The notes: a model not told the origin generated them from the letters alone. 64,000 nt of DNA from Lethocerus indicus (GCA_019843655.1 JACDQD010000002.1:7326585-7390584); one strand, 5' to 3'. Shown: positions 38,736-51,730, numbered from the stretch's first letter. Made by a program: numbers and translations.

Positions 38736-38882
38736 ATAATGTGCGGCGGGTGGATGTTATGTGTAGCCGGGAGCCCTAATGTTATTTCGGGTCAGGTTGT
38801 GATGAGCTCCTAGCCCGGCAATAACGGAAGGCTCCACAGGATTAGCATATTGGGAGCCGGCTGGATTATGTCGTCGGTCGCC
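38736..38882 (+). repeat. Copy B of the duplicated GC-rich element
   Basis: Second copy of the element at 38022-38150, starting 714 bases further on and in the same orientation. Here the 14-mer GATTAGCATATTGG (38840-38853) sits in a perfect 6 bp stem, GGCTCC at 38830-38835 with GGAGCC at 38853-38858. Copy A lacks the full stem. GATTAGCAT resembles homeodomain/POU binding sequences, but that link is inference. Confidence 0.75.
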
Positions 38883-41800
38883 CTTATAGAACGTAGTCAT
38901 CACCCGAAGAAGATATTGCCTGAGATGCTTCCCTCATCTCTTCTAAACCACCCGCCCCTCCCACCCTCGATCCCCTTAAATTACGCCCTCCTTCAGCGCT
39001 ATTCCACCCAAACGTTTAATTATTCCTTTAAGAAACTTACCTCCGGCATCAGGATCTCTTAAGTTCATTTCCATCATATTTCTGTTTGGGCTATTGGAGT
39101 TTTGCCATTTATAAAATTTGGTGTATCTGTACGAATACACTTCCCTAAATTGTAATTAATTCGTTCCTTGTCATATTTCTTCTTGCCAATTTTATAATAA
39201 ACGGGCTTCTTATGCTGTAAATTTTAATATATGCTACTATAAGTGTAGCGTACAATTTCTATCCAGATAGAGAGGGACGAGAACCCGGTTTTGAAAATCA
39301 GTTTTTAATAGTTGAAGTACGACATTGCCTTAATGTATTGCGATAAAATGAAATGTAAGCAATAAAAAAAATAAAATAACCTTCTTACCCTTTATTCTAA
39401 ACATAAATCTGATTCAGTTCTAATAAAATACAACAAATCGTCAGATTCCAATAGGGTTGATAAAGAGTAAACAGGAAAAAAACTTATTCTGTTCGAAGAG
39501 AAAAAGAAAACCAACTTTTTAACTTGAACAGTTCTATTCTAATTCGACATTATTCCTTGGCAGTAGTTTCTTTAATTCTAAAAATATAACTAGGTAATTT
39601 ATCAGATCGTATTCATTTGTTTTCTTATTCGGATTTAATATTAGTGTCTAGGATCCGATATATTTCGTTGAGAGCGGCCGATTTATTTTTCAAGGCTGGT
39701 TATAACTCTAATTGTCCTATTGGACAATTAGATTAAATTTATTTCTGGATTGGAGAAAAGATTTACATAGGTTATATTTGCAGATAATGACAGAAGTAGG
39801 TTGCTTTGCATCATGGTGCGGACTTTCCGCCATAATTGAAACCTGCAGAGAACAATACACGGGCATTAAAACCCGTGGGTTTTCGCGTAAAAATTCCTGA
39901 AAAAACCCGAGTTTACGACATGCATAATGAATACATATTAAGGGCCTAGAACACATTAAGAAAACGTGCAGATTTACTGTCCTGATACAACCGGGGGCAA
40001 TTTGCATTGTAAGCGCCTCGCATGTTTTTAGTGCGCACTTATGGGAAGTTTTGCAGTTGGCTACATAATGAGATATCCCGTGATACTTACGCTCGGGTAA
40101 AATAAAAAAAGGGAAAAACGATATACTATAGTGCCTTGATTACCGTTTCTGATTAATACGTTGTATATGTAATTATCGGAATGTATTTCACTTACTGCAT
40201 TGGACCTAGAGCTTTTAATTCTTCCACACATTTTACATTATTTTAATGGGTCTTTTTAATTTAATGTTTAATGTGTGGGAATATTTCAGCGCATACTGTT
40301 ACCATACGTCAATTAGATCGTTATTCGTTTAGTTTCTGATTTTCTTTGAATACTTAACCGCGTATAATCTTCTTAATCAGTCGGGTTAAATTTATTCTCG
40401 ATGAAAATATGGTATCGGTTTAAAATATTATTTTTATCGAAGCACACACAGCAACTACTTTTCCTTCGGTGGCACGACGACTAAATGTTACAAAAAAAAG
40501 CGGGAATTATGCCCGACCGGGTTGATTTGCATTTGCAACCCTAAAAGTACATAAAGAACCGGCGTCTTAAATCTAACAAATTTACCCCTTTCGAGATAAA
40601 AACTATTCCTTTGTGCCAGTAGTTGTACCGCCTTGAGGGGGGGATAATCTGTGAATTATACCGCTCTAGATTATCTGTACTGTTTGCAACTTTGTATTTC
40701 AACCCTGTAGATTGTAGGAAGCGGTCCTGTTGTGTCGCTTGAAAAATCTTATTTGCATTCCTCAGGTCTATTTCTGGTATTCTTGCGTAATCTTACGCTG
40801 TACTCCACTTTGCAGCTACTAACGAGAAACTACACTACAAAGCAGGATGAGATACAGATCCTTATACTTGTATAATTTTCTTGGGAAATTCATTACGATC
40901 TATAGGAAATAGAAAAAGTAAAAAATGGACCTAAGAAATCAAGAATACCTACTCCAATGAGATCTAGAACTGTCAGCTCAATCTGTAATACATATTCATT
41001 GGGCTTAGGTAGAATTCGCATAAAAAGTAGCTCCGAATTCTTTGCTTCATTCGGTGACGTTATTCCGAAATACCGAGCTATAACCGCGAGTCGATTACTT
41101 TCCGGTAATGAGTAGGAATTAAGAGGAAAGGGGTCATCACTTGAATGCCCTCAAAAATGGACCTTAATTGATGGTCGTTAATTAAAATAGGGGTACGATG
41201 GCTTGGGAAATTCACTCCGAACGACTTTTGAAATTCTACGCGCATCGCATAAATTGAAATATGTCGGCCGAAAAGTAAAACACAAATTTGTTTATCTCAT
41301 TACGTTTAATCTTATGCCGAGCGTTTCGCGGCAACAATCCAGCAACGCATGGCGAATATGTCTGCAAGCACCGGGGCGTTTGCCTGCAGCCTTTTCATTA
41401 GGAGAACGCCGAATGATAATTCATGAGCAGGCATATTAAATATAACGCAACTTCAGTTTTTCTTTTTCCACGCCAGACGAAACAATTACAGGGAAATTAT
41501 CGTGAAATTGTAAAAAAGAGAATAAAAACGCTTAATCCTGTACAACCGATTATTTTATTGAATATTGTAGACCTCAGCAATTTATAACCGCTATCCGGAA
41601 TATTTCATCGATATATTTAATTTACATATTATTATAGAGCAACTCCTAGAGTCGAGGTTTTAGGCTACCTATCGAAGATCACAGATTGCACCGTTGGGAA
41701 ACGGTTGATTACAATTCCCGATTCCGATTTCTCATTTCAAATGCGTATTTGAACCTAATTTATTGTTCAGGGATCGGATAAGACTATAGAGGTGGACGTG

Positions 41801-42057
41801 TGGCCGATGGCCGGCCATCCGACATTGGAGAGATTGTAGTAAATTTCCGGTCAGTTGTGGTGTTGGGGGCGCAGGGGCCCTGTTGGGGACGAAACCGGTG
41901 CTCGGAGGGAGGCCGCGTCAAATACGGAAAACCGCATTTCTGGTGGAATGCGCCCCGGGGATATTGCCAACTATAATTGTGTCGATAGTCATCTTGACAG
42001 GGCTCTCTGAAACCCCACCACCCATCTCACCCCTGCTCTTCCCCGGTAATCTCACTC
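38883..42057. other. Non-coding stretch
   Basis: No supported gene. Long AT-rich segments at about 39080-39660 and 40110-40500 carry poly-A and poly-T runs. A GC-rich island begins near 41770 and contains a self-complementary GATGGCCGGCCATC at 41806-41819. Short frames at 39712-40007 overlap on both strands across the hairpin at 39.7 kb and show no domain. Confidence 0.55.
39707..39732. repeat. Perfect 11 bp hairpin, 4-base loop
   Basis: TCTAATTGTCC at 39707-39717 is the exact reverse complement of GGACAATTAGA at 39722-39732, with loop TATT. Both arms contain TAATTG/CAATTA, a homeodomain-type core. It might therefore be a paired binding site rather than an RNA structure. Function is not shown. 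Confidence 0.85.
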
Positions 42058-42098
42058 CCCCCTCCCTCTCTCTCACTCTCCCTCTCTCTCTCTCCTTT
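42058..42098. repeat. CT-rich tract
   Basis: CCCTCTCT-type simple sequence of about 40 bases inside a GC-rich island. It produces the serine/leucine-rich middle of the overlapping plus-strand frame at 41883-42224, which I do not call as a gene. Confidence 0.85.
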
Positions 42099-44186
42099 AC
42101 TGCCCCTTCTCCCAGGTATTGGTGGGCGGTTGTTCCATCACTGTCATTGTTCCGAGCCAGACCGGGGTCCGATTACACCGGCGACGTTTCCCATTGTGCC
42201 GTATCCCACTCAGACACCGCCTAACCCGCCCCCTGGTTGCGATCCCTCTACTCAGATAACCGCCCCTCTTCACGTCCCTCGTAAAATACCGAATCGCTAG
42301 TTTCTTTTTTCTTATTTCCGCCCCAACTATCCTAGCACCGGACTTACTACACTACAGGCACTGTAGTGCACTTTGGATAATTGGAACGTTTCTTTTATTC
42401 CTTATAAACATCGGATCCGTCGTTTTCTTGAGAAACTAAAAAAAAGTCAGCTAAAATTTCCAGTTCTAAATGTAGTTCATATATAATATGTTTGGATGAA
42501 AATTAAAAATATAATTCTCCCCTACATGAAAATCATATGTGTATTATTTTGAATTAGGTTTGTGATACTTTAGGGACAGTTTTTCGTCGTGTTTCCGCAC
42601 GTACATATTTTTTTTATATTCCGCTGTTAAATAAAACGCAACATAAATCATACAGATTTTTTTTGGATATTAGGTTATATTAGCCTGGTCGTGAGCGAGA
42701 GGGGCAACTCGGCCGAACTTAAACCTAAGGCGGGCCCCCGGTTCCATTTTAAAAACGTTAACTCTAAACTGTCTCCTTCCCGTAGCACATCTCATTTTCC
42801 CGAGGGAGCGGCTAAAAGCGGCCAACTCCTTTACCCTAATACTTGTACCATTACTCAAAATGATAAGGGCTTTATTTATATCGCAAGAATCTCTGGTTGT
42901 TTGACGATAAAAAATGGGCACCGCTCCGCCCCCTCCCCCTCCCGCCAACCGTTAAAAGCTCATTAGACCGCCCACCTCAGACCGTTCCCGGTTCTCTCAG
43001 GGAAAAGAAGTTCCGGGACCTTTTGTCGAGAAAATGATCAGTCAGCATTCAATAGAATAGCCAGCCTACTGAAATACTAGCTACCTGCTGTCAGCCAAAT
43101 ACTGAGATCTGGTACACTAGAGGGCCCTAAACGTGATGTTCCATACGTACTTTTTAGCACACTCTCACATATTTAACGCATCCTGCATGATCACCGTTTT
43201 CATTAATTTATTTCTACTTTTATTAGGCATTAAAGCGGTATTTATATATGTAAGGTATTCGTGAACTATTCCCTACTAGGTTATAGGTATCCTCACCGTG
43301 CTAAATGAACAATGTATTTTACCCTGAAAAATCAAGTCTTATATGCAATTACTTATTTGGATTATATACTAACTCTACAACATAATTTTAACAGTGCAAA
43401 ATTGACGCAAACAACATATATACGAAAGAATGAAAAATTTTCAGTTTATTCAGTTACGGCGTTATGCGATACTAAACCCGGCATGTTCTTCTGTATTGCT
43501 AGATTAACGCCCCTATGCGCCGCACTACTTAAGAATTTCATATTACGTATTCAAATAATTATAACCGAGGTAATAACAATAATGGATTTAAGCAAAAGCA
43601 AATAAATAAATTAATATGTTCTTCGAAAGCTAATAAAGCTTATTACATGGTCAAGTGACTGTCAGAGCATTTCGTAATATAATGATTCAGTTATTAATAT
43701 CAGTCAGTATTATATCTGTCTACTTCTACTTCTTTTAAAATTACTATTTCCACAATTTAATACATTTTTTCTAATTTGTCTGTAAAATGTAACAAACAAA
43801 TATGAGCAAATTGCTTTAGAGTTCTTGTTTTACTACTTTACATAAAATGTCCTTCACTTTGAATATTTACGAACATTTCGTCTTTCTGAAGTCATTTTAA
43901 AACTGTTTTGACGCCACTCTTTTGAGTTTTACGACTACTTTAGGATGAATACATCCTATTATTATTATTATTAGGTTTCTCGACACAATTACGTTAAATA
44001 TTGAAATTCATTCTCTGGGAGTCCAAAACGCTCAGTGATACAATTTGTAGTACATCTATAAAAGTTAATATTTAATTTAATTTTTTCTATTACAAATATC
44101 CGAAGTTTGTAACAATGTACGTCATGACAATTGGAGCCAATGAGCAACCACTATTTCAATTGGGTCTCGTCTCTCGTTCCGTCTTC
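42099..44186. other. Non-coding stretch
   Basis: The GC-rich island continues to about 42280, with another at about 42690-43010. Between and after them the DNA is AT-rich, especially about 42420-42680 and 43190-44110, with an (ATT)n run at about 43958-43972. The 97-codon plus-strand frame at 43312-43605 has no recognisable domain and the composition of a chance frame. Confidence 0.55.
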
Positions 44187-44265
44187 ATCTCTCTCTCTCT
44201 CTCTCCTGCTCCTTCTCCTCTGTTTCACCGCATCCTCTCTCTCTCTCTCTCTCCCTCTCTCGGTC
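44187..44265. repeat. CT-rich microsatellite in two blocks
   Basis: Two pure CT blocks are separated by a short mixed sequence (CTGCTCCTTCTCC and GTTTCACCGCATC). The tract explains the serine/leucine repeats in the overlapping 188-codon plus-strand frame at 44115-44681, which is therefore not a credible gene. Confidence 0.9.
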
Positions 44266-45271
44266 TTTCTCCGGGTGGCTGTTTCTCTCCGGGTAACGCT
44301 CTCCTTGTAAATGAACTTATCCGAGTTGCGGGTTTTCCCCTAAGGTCCCCTTATTTGTTACTTCTTTTCCCCCGGGCCACAATTACCGGGAAGATCCTTC
44401 CTCGGCCGGCTCCCGCCAATTCTTTTCTTGGCCCAGATAGAGAACTCCCGGAATACAAATCCCGAGGCCGCCCGACCTCCGGTAAGAGCCCGCTCCTTAA
44501 TGAGTGGATCATACGTGATATCTCGTATCATTTTTTTTTCTTCCCTTTCTGCTCTTTCCCTTCTACTTGTGTTGTTCTTCTTGTTCCTGTTGGTGTTTGC
44601 CCCGGCGAACAATCCTCCCGGCGGGGCTCCACTCTTGGTCCAGTCGCCGGTGTGAGCGGAACTCCTCCCATAGCCGGATGATGACTGCTGTCACCACCGC
44701 CAGCCCCGACCTCCTCTCAAGCTCTATCAAATGGTTCCTTCTCTTGCTCACCGACGGCATCCTATTCAACGAGAATATTCTCCACCAAGGTAATCGATCC
44801 GATACGAGCATTTGTCCCTTCCAGTCGGAATTCGCCCCTCTATAAATTACGGATTTTTTTACCTATGTTTCCAATTCCCACTCTTATCCTGTACTGATCT
44901 AAATAAAATAAATTTCTTGTTTTGTATAGAATTTAAAACTATATATTTCTTCCATTTTATTTCATTGATGTACAACTAGGTAATAAGTTAATTATTTCTG
45001 TAATAAAATCTCTTTATAAAGTTACTCGTACTTCCGCCGGCCGAGGGTATTCTATTCAACGGCGGTATTCCGCTCGTGGGTATTCGATTCGGTTCCGCGG
45101 GGAGATTTTTTCAATTCAGTGACATCTGACATGAAATGCCTGTCGCAGTTTGCTTTATATCTGTGACGACATTCGTAACATTCCAAATAGAAAGAGGTTT
45201 CGATTTAATGGAAATAATGTTTAAACCCTTGCCTTATATAACATATTTTTAATATACTGCTTTTAATAGCG
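44266..45271. other. Non-coding GC-rich island, then AT-rich DNA
   Basis: The GC-rich part (44266-44830) is open in several frames on both strands, which indicates few stop codons rather than coding. A CTTCTTGTTC-type pyrimidine-rich segment lies at about 44535-44600. The sequence turns AT-rich after about 44840. Confidence 0.5.
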
Positions 45272-45313
45272 ATATATATATATATATATAGCTATGTGAG
45301 GTATTATGATTAA

Positions 45314-45372
<59 letters not shown>
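45272..45372. repeat. Paired (TA)n microsatellites
   Basis: Two alternating AT runs, 45272-45290 and 45320-45372, are separated by about 30 bases of non-repeat sequence. The second run is about 26 units long. The tyrosine/isoleucine repeat of an overlapping minus-strand frame comes from it. Confidence 0.95.
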
Positions 45373-45374
<2 letters not shown>

Positions 45375-48300
45375 GTAATTTTAATTGAAGATAATTAATA
45401 ATACAAACAACTGCAATAATAATAATAATGTTTTTAAAAAAATAATACGGATTAAATACGTATAAAAGTAATACTTTCTGAGAATCAATAAATACATTTA
45501 TTTTATAGGTATTCCGATGAATGCGCATTTATTCGTATTTCAAAAACAGAATAGAGTTATTTTAAAAATATTATTTTAACGTTCGAATTGGTAATTCTGA
45601 GAGATTATTCTTTCAGGGAACTCTCGAACGACGTACTTTTACATTCAGTCTCATATTTCGAAAATAATTGATTGACCAGTAAATCCAATAAATTGCCCAG
45701 AAGTTTTGAAATTGAAATGGATCGAGGTACAACCGTTCCTTGGGCCTGATTAATGGACGAAAGTATATTAACAATTGTTGACAATTCATTTACCCCAATG
45801 ACGACAGTAAATGATTCCTTGGGGTTGACAGCTGTCGGTCTCTCACAGAATTCCATTTCTTTTTCCGCTTCTCGCTCTGAAACGCCTCGAGCAAACAAAC
45901 AAAGTTAACCGACTTTGTTTATCTTGAAGATCTCCCCTAATTACCGCCTTAATCTTTAATTAATCGACTTTGTAATTGGCCCGTGGAATAATGTAAGGAA
46001 TAAATTCGTCAGAGTTCAGAACATTCTGAAGTCAACCAGAGAAGGTCTATTTGTTTTAATGTTTTCACTTTTTGTATTATTTTCATACAAACTAGTGGAC
46101 AATTACAATTGGTTGGTTTTCGTTAAAATTCTCCCGGGGCCATGTTGAACACATAACTGTAATTCAAGTCCGTATTCCGTCATCAAAAGTAAGTATTTGA
46201 AATGGGGGCGAATTGTATGTGGGCTACAATTCGGAGCATTCAATTTGCCAGTCACTTCAGTTAGGTTAATTTCTTTTAATTAGACTAGCGCGCTTTCTCG
46301 CGTACTGAATTAGCCTGCCTGTATTCAGCATTTTCTCGGTGTCTCTTCAGACACATCCCTCGAGATTTCTTGTTACCCGTTACAAAATTAGGTACTTCTG
46401 CGGGCGCTTCTATACCGTCCTGAAATTAGGATGCCTTTGCACTCGACGACAAGCCTGCTTGTCCTGGTTTCTACTTTAACCGGTTCCTCTCGGAAAGTTT
46501 CAAGTGACCTGACGAATCATATTGAATATAATTACATCAAATAACGCCCACACATGATTGCTAAATTAGGAGATCTCAAAGCGAATAATTTATAATATTC
46601 AAAAATAGTAGTTAGTCTATCTACTAAATTTTTGTATGATTTTTTTCCAACACCTGTCCAGTAAACACTAATTATTTTAAAAATAATTTTGAGCAGGATG
46701 CTATATATAAGGTTGGGTGGGTCCGACTGGCTGATCCGTTTTGGAACTCAATCGCATTCAATCGCAAATTCGAATGGATCAATGCAGGATTATAAAGAAA
46801 TTGAATTCTTATAAATTGTAAATATTCTGGCGGTATGGAAAACAAAATATTCACAACAATCAAAAGGAATAGTCCTGTAATTTGTAATAAAACCAAAGAA
46901 ATGTTCAGTTCCATCGGGCGCATTCAACATTCGCTCGCGGTTCGAGGACTTCCATAGGCCGTGGTAAATCGTATACCGATTTTTCAATAGATTGGAGCGG
47001 CGGTAATGGCAGGTCGGATGGTGGGGTTCTGCGGGGGCGGTGGAAATGCAGCCGGCGAAGAAAAGCGGCGCCGTCGGCGGTAGCTGGTACATGCCCAGTT
47101 TCAATATTGGGGCGTGGATTATGGTGGGGCGGTGGGAGGTCGCGGTCCGGGTAGTTGGGCCCGAGCTCCGGCCGATATTCAGACGGGCGCGGCGGCCTCA
47201 ACAGGAGGGATTTGAATCGGTGACAGTTTGCAAATGGGACTGGAATCGAGGGGTGGGAACCCGCCCTTACCCACCCTTACCCACCCACTTCGGTTCAACA
47301 AGTTTGTCACGTTGACCGAGTAATTTATGTGTCCCGGCCCGGAAATTTAGTGCGTTCTTTAAATCCTCCCGGGCCCCCGCCAACGTGAATTATTTACATT
47401 TTCCATTTTAAACCCGTGTAAAGCCCGTTGTTCTCGGACAGAGTATTTCGAATACGGAATTATCGTTTCGAGAGCCCTTCCTATTGGGTCCCGTTCCCTC
47501 CCTTTACTTGCTTCGGAGAAAAAAAATTCAATTCTCGGCTTACTGAAAAATAATGAGTATTCCGTACCTCGTATTCCCGAAATTGAATGGAAAGTTAAAT
47601 TGAATTATATGTTACGAAAGCATTATTGACGCCCCAGTTCGAAGGCGAGACTAGATTAGCCCGAAACCCTTCTGAAAGATTTCACCGTTGTATTGTTCGC
47701 TGAAGTGAATACTCGGATGCTGTGATTAATGATCTGGAGGAATGCAACAGGAAGGGAAAATGGTCGATAATATGCGGTAGTAGAATTTTCACCGTAGATC
47801 AAATTCAATCTACAGTTTGGATGAAGAGTATTCCCACTCTTGGACGATTCATCCCATTTTTATTTGGTCAGGGCGTGATGTCGGGGCCAGGGTGGTTTTT
47901 TCGGAGACGATGGAAGAAGTATCTTTGACGAGATGGACCATTTAAGTGTGCGGGCTGAAGTTTAGTATGTAGGAGACTCCCTTCTCACATACGCAACTTG
48001 AAACTAGTAAGAACTTCAGTTTTCTTTAATATTAGACTTCGGCGATATTATAACCCGTTATCGTAATTTCTTACATATCTAAAATTCGTTTTTAATTTTC
48101 AAATTACCCACAATTTATCATTACCGTTGGCAATATTATATTGTGTCTGTACAGTATAATAGGAACTTTCCAAGATATATTTTCGAAGGATTAATTTTGT
48201 CTCATTGAAATTCGGTCGTTAAGGCGGGATCGAAGCGTAAAGTAATTTGTTTCCTCGGGGCGACCTCAGCGTCGTGGGCGGAGGGGAGTGTTTAAGGGCC

Positions 48301-49097
48301 CGAGGAGATTGGGAAAGGTCTACGCCGGAGTTTCATCCATATGCATGGGATTTCGCTTAACTCGTTTCATTAGGTGTTTAATTTACATCGTAATATTATC
48401 TCGAGTTTGATTCGATTTTCGTTAGAGCGTATGTTTGCTGGAGCGACGGTCGCCTTCCCCGGAGGAACGAATTATTTGGAGACCCACACTGTCGCTTTCA
48501 ATGCGTTATTCAACTGAGGAACAGATGAATTATGCAAATTGTTTCAGTTAGCTACTTACATCTCTATCGAGAATGTGTCTTCCTAGGCAGTTTAAAGGAT
48601 TTTCTTACTGCTTGTTCCACCGATAATGAATGCTATTGATTTATATCTCATGTAATATTACTGCGTATTCTATACCATTTCCTTGTTGGGTACTCCGTTT
48701 ATATATTTATCAGGATCTAACAATACTTTTATTCATTATAACCTACTTTCGTTATGCATTTATTTATTTACTACGCCTAAAATTTAAAATTAAAATAAAA
48801 TTGTCCCCCAAAATTTTATTTAATTCGTTGGTTCTAAACAGTTTGCTAAGTTATAATACACTATCTATAACTAACTCATACTGCAGTTATTGTTATTATT
48901 TTGTTCCTCGTTAAATTGTATTTCTGAACAATACTGAATTTAAAAAGCCAAGAAGAAGTTTTTCAAAATTTCAATTATTCATCCACTTATAATTAGAAGA
49001 TGAACGCCGACTAGAAGTCCCTCCCTCAGCGCTTTTCCAAGAAACTTACCGAACAATAATTGGAGGTAAACGTGGGCTTGTCAACCTGGAATAATAA
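45373..49097. other. Non-coding stretch
   Basis: No supported gene. AT-rich sequence covers about 45373-45600, 46500-46700 and 48560-48990. A GC-rich island covers about 46970-47420 and holds a two-unit 10-base repeat (CCCTTACCCA, 47264-47286). A further small GC-rich patch is at about 48250-48330. Frames at 46790-47315 overlap on both strands without domains. Confidence 0.55.
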
Positions 49098-49135
49098 ACC
49101 CATTATGGGTGGGACTATAATAGCCGGATTATAGT
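49098..49135. repeat. Two adjacent small hairpins
   Basis: ACCCAT at 49098-49103 pairs with ATGGGT at 49105-49110 around a single T. It is followed at once by ACTATAA at 49114-49120 paired with TTATAGT at 49129-49135 around an 8-base loop. The second stem can extend by three more pairs using G-U wobbles. There is no known RNA family match by eye. Confidence 0.75.
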
Positions 49136-51212
49136 TCTCGAGGGATAAGTCGACTACGTGCCGCCAACTTATAAACTTCTGGAAGTTGGTCCCGATATCG
49201 TCCTTCCAATTGTCTAAAGTTCTAACGGAATCTACATTCCCTTCCTGAATTTTAACTTACATGCTAGAACTGGTCTTTTTATATCGCCCATTTTTTTATA
49301 AATATATTTCAATGGTGGCAGTGATGTCAATGTAGCTTATAACCAGGCTATAACCAGAATTTCTATATTTCCTCAGCACGACGAGAAACACTCGAGTCAA
49401 TAATATAGTAGAAGAAATACTGAAAAATGGTAAAACATTATGCTGCGCAGTAAGTATAATCCAGTGAGATAATTAATGTTTTGATTTGCCCAGTTCGGTA
49501 TTGCAGATCTAACTTACTGTTATTAATCACTAGAAAATCGTAATCAATTCCAATTACTGTCAACTAATAGACGATTATTTTGATTGCTCAATGCGCTATC
49601 ATCGGAATTGCACTGTATTTGTGTTTATACCACGTTAATTGATAATTACCCAGCCGGTTCTGAAAGGTCGATCGTACCTGATTATAATTAATCCCGATGG
49701 AATAACGCTGTGGAGAGTGGCGCAGGTAGCACTATGCGGTGTATGTAGCTCCGTGTCAACATGAAGGCCGAGCCGACCTTAAAGGGAAACAATATAGCTA
49801 GCTGGGATGGCTCCGCTGGTGGGACCCGTCGGACTGGTTCTTATGGCTTCCACAGGTGGCTAAGCGGCTTTCAAATCGTAAAAGCCAATGTATAACTAGT
49901 TACACGCTCCACTTAAAGACCGGTCATCATTATTAGTTTTAACCCTTCAACCGTTATTGATTTCTTTTATATAAAATCACCTAAATAAATTATTTTTATT
50001 ATTAAATTATTTATTATCATTCAGAACCACATTTACCTGCTAGATCAACTCAGAATTATAAGTGTACAAAAAATTGAATTTATTAGCACATAATAATAAT
50101 AATGTGGCTTTATTTTGGGAAATTCCAAGTCTCGGTTTTAAAATATGTCTACTATTACAATCGATACAAGGACTAATTTAATTTTTTGTGCTGACGTTAA
50201 ATAGTTTATGTAATATACGCTATGCGGTATTATTGATTTATCCAATATTTTAGATTCAGCTGGAAACATTTAGTTTTTAATTAAATTTAAATTTTAGTGC
50301 CACCGTACCCTCTAGGTGTTTACGTTAAGTAGTTCGGTTTAATTTATATATCCTTGAACCTTGGATTGTATATATTATTCCATTAGAACAATGTTCTAAG
50401 AGTCAATTTAGTCAGTGTACTATTCCCTCCTTCCAAGTGTAGGGTTATCAATAACTGCGATTATAATTTGTTGACGTATTTTGATTCGTTTGCAGAGTAC
50501 TGCATGTTGGGTAGGAGGCGGGGAGGGAGCGGGGCCTTGGGCGGGCGGAGCCTTGATTTCAAAGCCAAATCTGATAGAGTAAAAGGGGGCTTTAAAGTAG
50601 CTTGGGGCAGTTTACCTAAGCCAATTGATTGAACTTAAAGTTCGTAATTTGGTTTGTTTGTTCGTGCATACCGTCAGTTGAGCAGCTGGCGGCCCCCCCA
50701 GTTGAAACGTTCTAGGGCATCCTAGCGGATTTGTGTTACCTGCCTCGTGTGATTGGGCTCGTAGCGGACCAACTAAATCCGGCTATAAACATATCGTGTC
50801 TAGATGAAATTATCTCTTCTATACCGTGATTAAACCACTGAATGGCCAATTAGTATCACACTTAAAACTAACTAAAAATTCCAGAATTTTTACTTACATT
50901 AATATATCTTGAGCATTATTCTAAATGTATTAATAGTTTCAAAGCATTTAAAGTTTCGTCTCGGTGGATGTTCCTACTCTGTGACAGAATGTAGTGATAG
51001 AACGGACACTATCAATGGTATTAATAACGATATTAACGGCACTACGCTTGGCGAGAAGCTAAAACCGACCCAGGGCAAAATTCAATCGGTAAGAACGCAT
51101 AATTAAAAAAGTATTTTTTTATTATAACTCCTATTTCTTCATTCCATGTTGGTTATTCATCTAATATCTATTAATTAAGTTATTCCTAACCAAATTTCTG
51201 AAGTATAAAAGC
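49136..51212. other. Non-coding stretch
   Basis: No supported gene. A TATAACCAG direct repeat lies at about 49340-49362. A moderately GC-rich segment lies at about 49690-49880. AT-rich DNA covers about 49960-50400, followed by a GC-rich island at about 50500-50790. Nothing else is recognisable. Confidence 0.5.
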
Positions 51213-51617
51213 ATGAATAATTATAGCAGTAATATTCATGATAGTAATGTGAAATGTATGTACAAAAAAGTCAGCTGGAAATATACGAGTATAATTATTT
51301 TCATTGTTGGTAAAATTATGAATGTTCTATACAAAGAACTTACAGATATTTGTATTGAAAATGTGTTCATTTTTTGTGATCCGCTTTGTTACTTCTCTTA
51401 CGCATTATGCATTAAATTATCCGATATTTATTTCCGCGCGCGTTGTAATTACTCCGTACTTTGTACTGTAATTATTCTTAAAACGTTTGAAAATAATCGG
51501 CGGTATTATTTTCATTTAATTCAGTCGAAAGTGGGGGAGTATGGCAAATCCGATCGGATTAAGTGGTTATTAAATTATACTCAAAACCCTATATATTATT
51601 TCACGTTTATTGTATAA
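51213..51617 (+). other. 134-codon AT-rich open frame, probably chance
   Basis: An uninterrupted frame from ATG in AT-rich DNA, longer than most chance frames here. The translation is rich in isoleucine, tyrosine and lysine, as expected from AT-rich codons, with several cysteines (including NVKCMYKK, DICIENVFIFCDPLCYF). No signal peptide, clear membrane topology or family signature is visible to me. I list it because of its length only. Confidence 0.12.
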
Positions 51618-51730
51618 TCCACTTGTAAATTCATAAATACTGATACGAAACAGTGTTTTCAATTTAGGAAATGCGAACATGATCGGCATCTGCTGGTGCG
51701 GACCGCGTTGGAGGGACTCCCTGCGGGGCC

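Noticed and set aside
42110..42124. CTCCCAG|GTATTG after a pyrimidine tract
   Set aside because: The pyrimidine tract is a CT microsatellite and GTATTG is a weak donor, so it is not distinguishable from chance.
44115..44681. 188-codon plus-strand open frame
   Set aside because: Much of its first half translates a CT microsatellite into serine/leucine repeats, and other frames on both strands are also open. No domain is visible.
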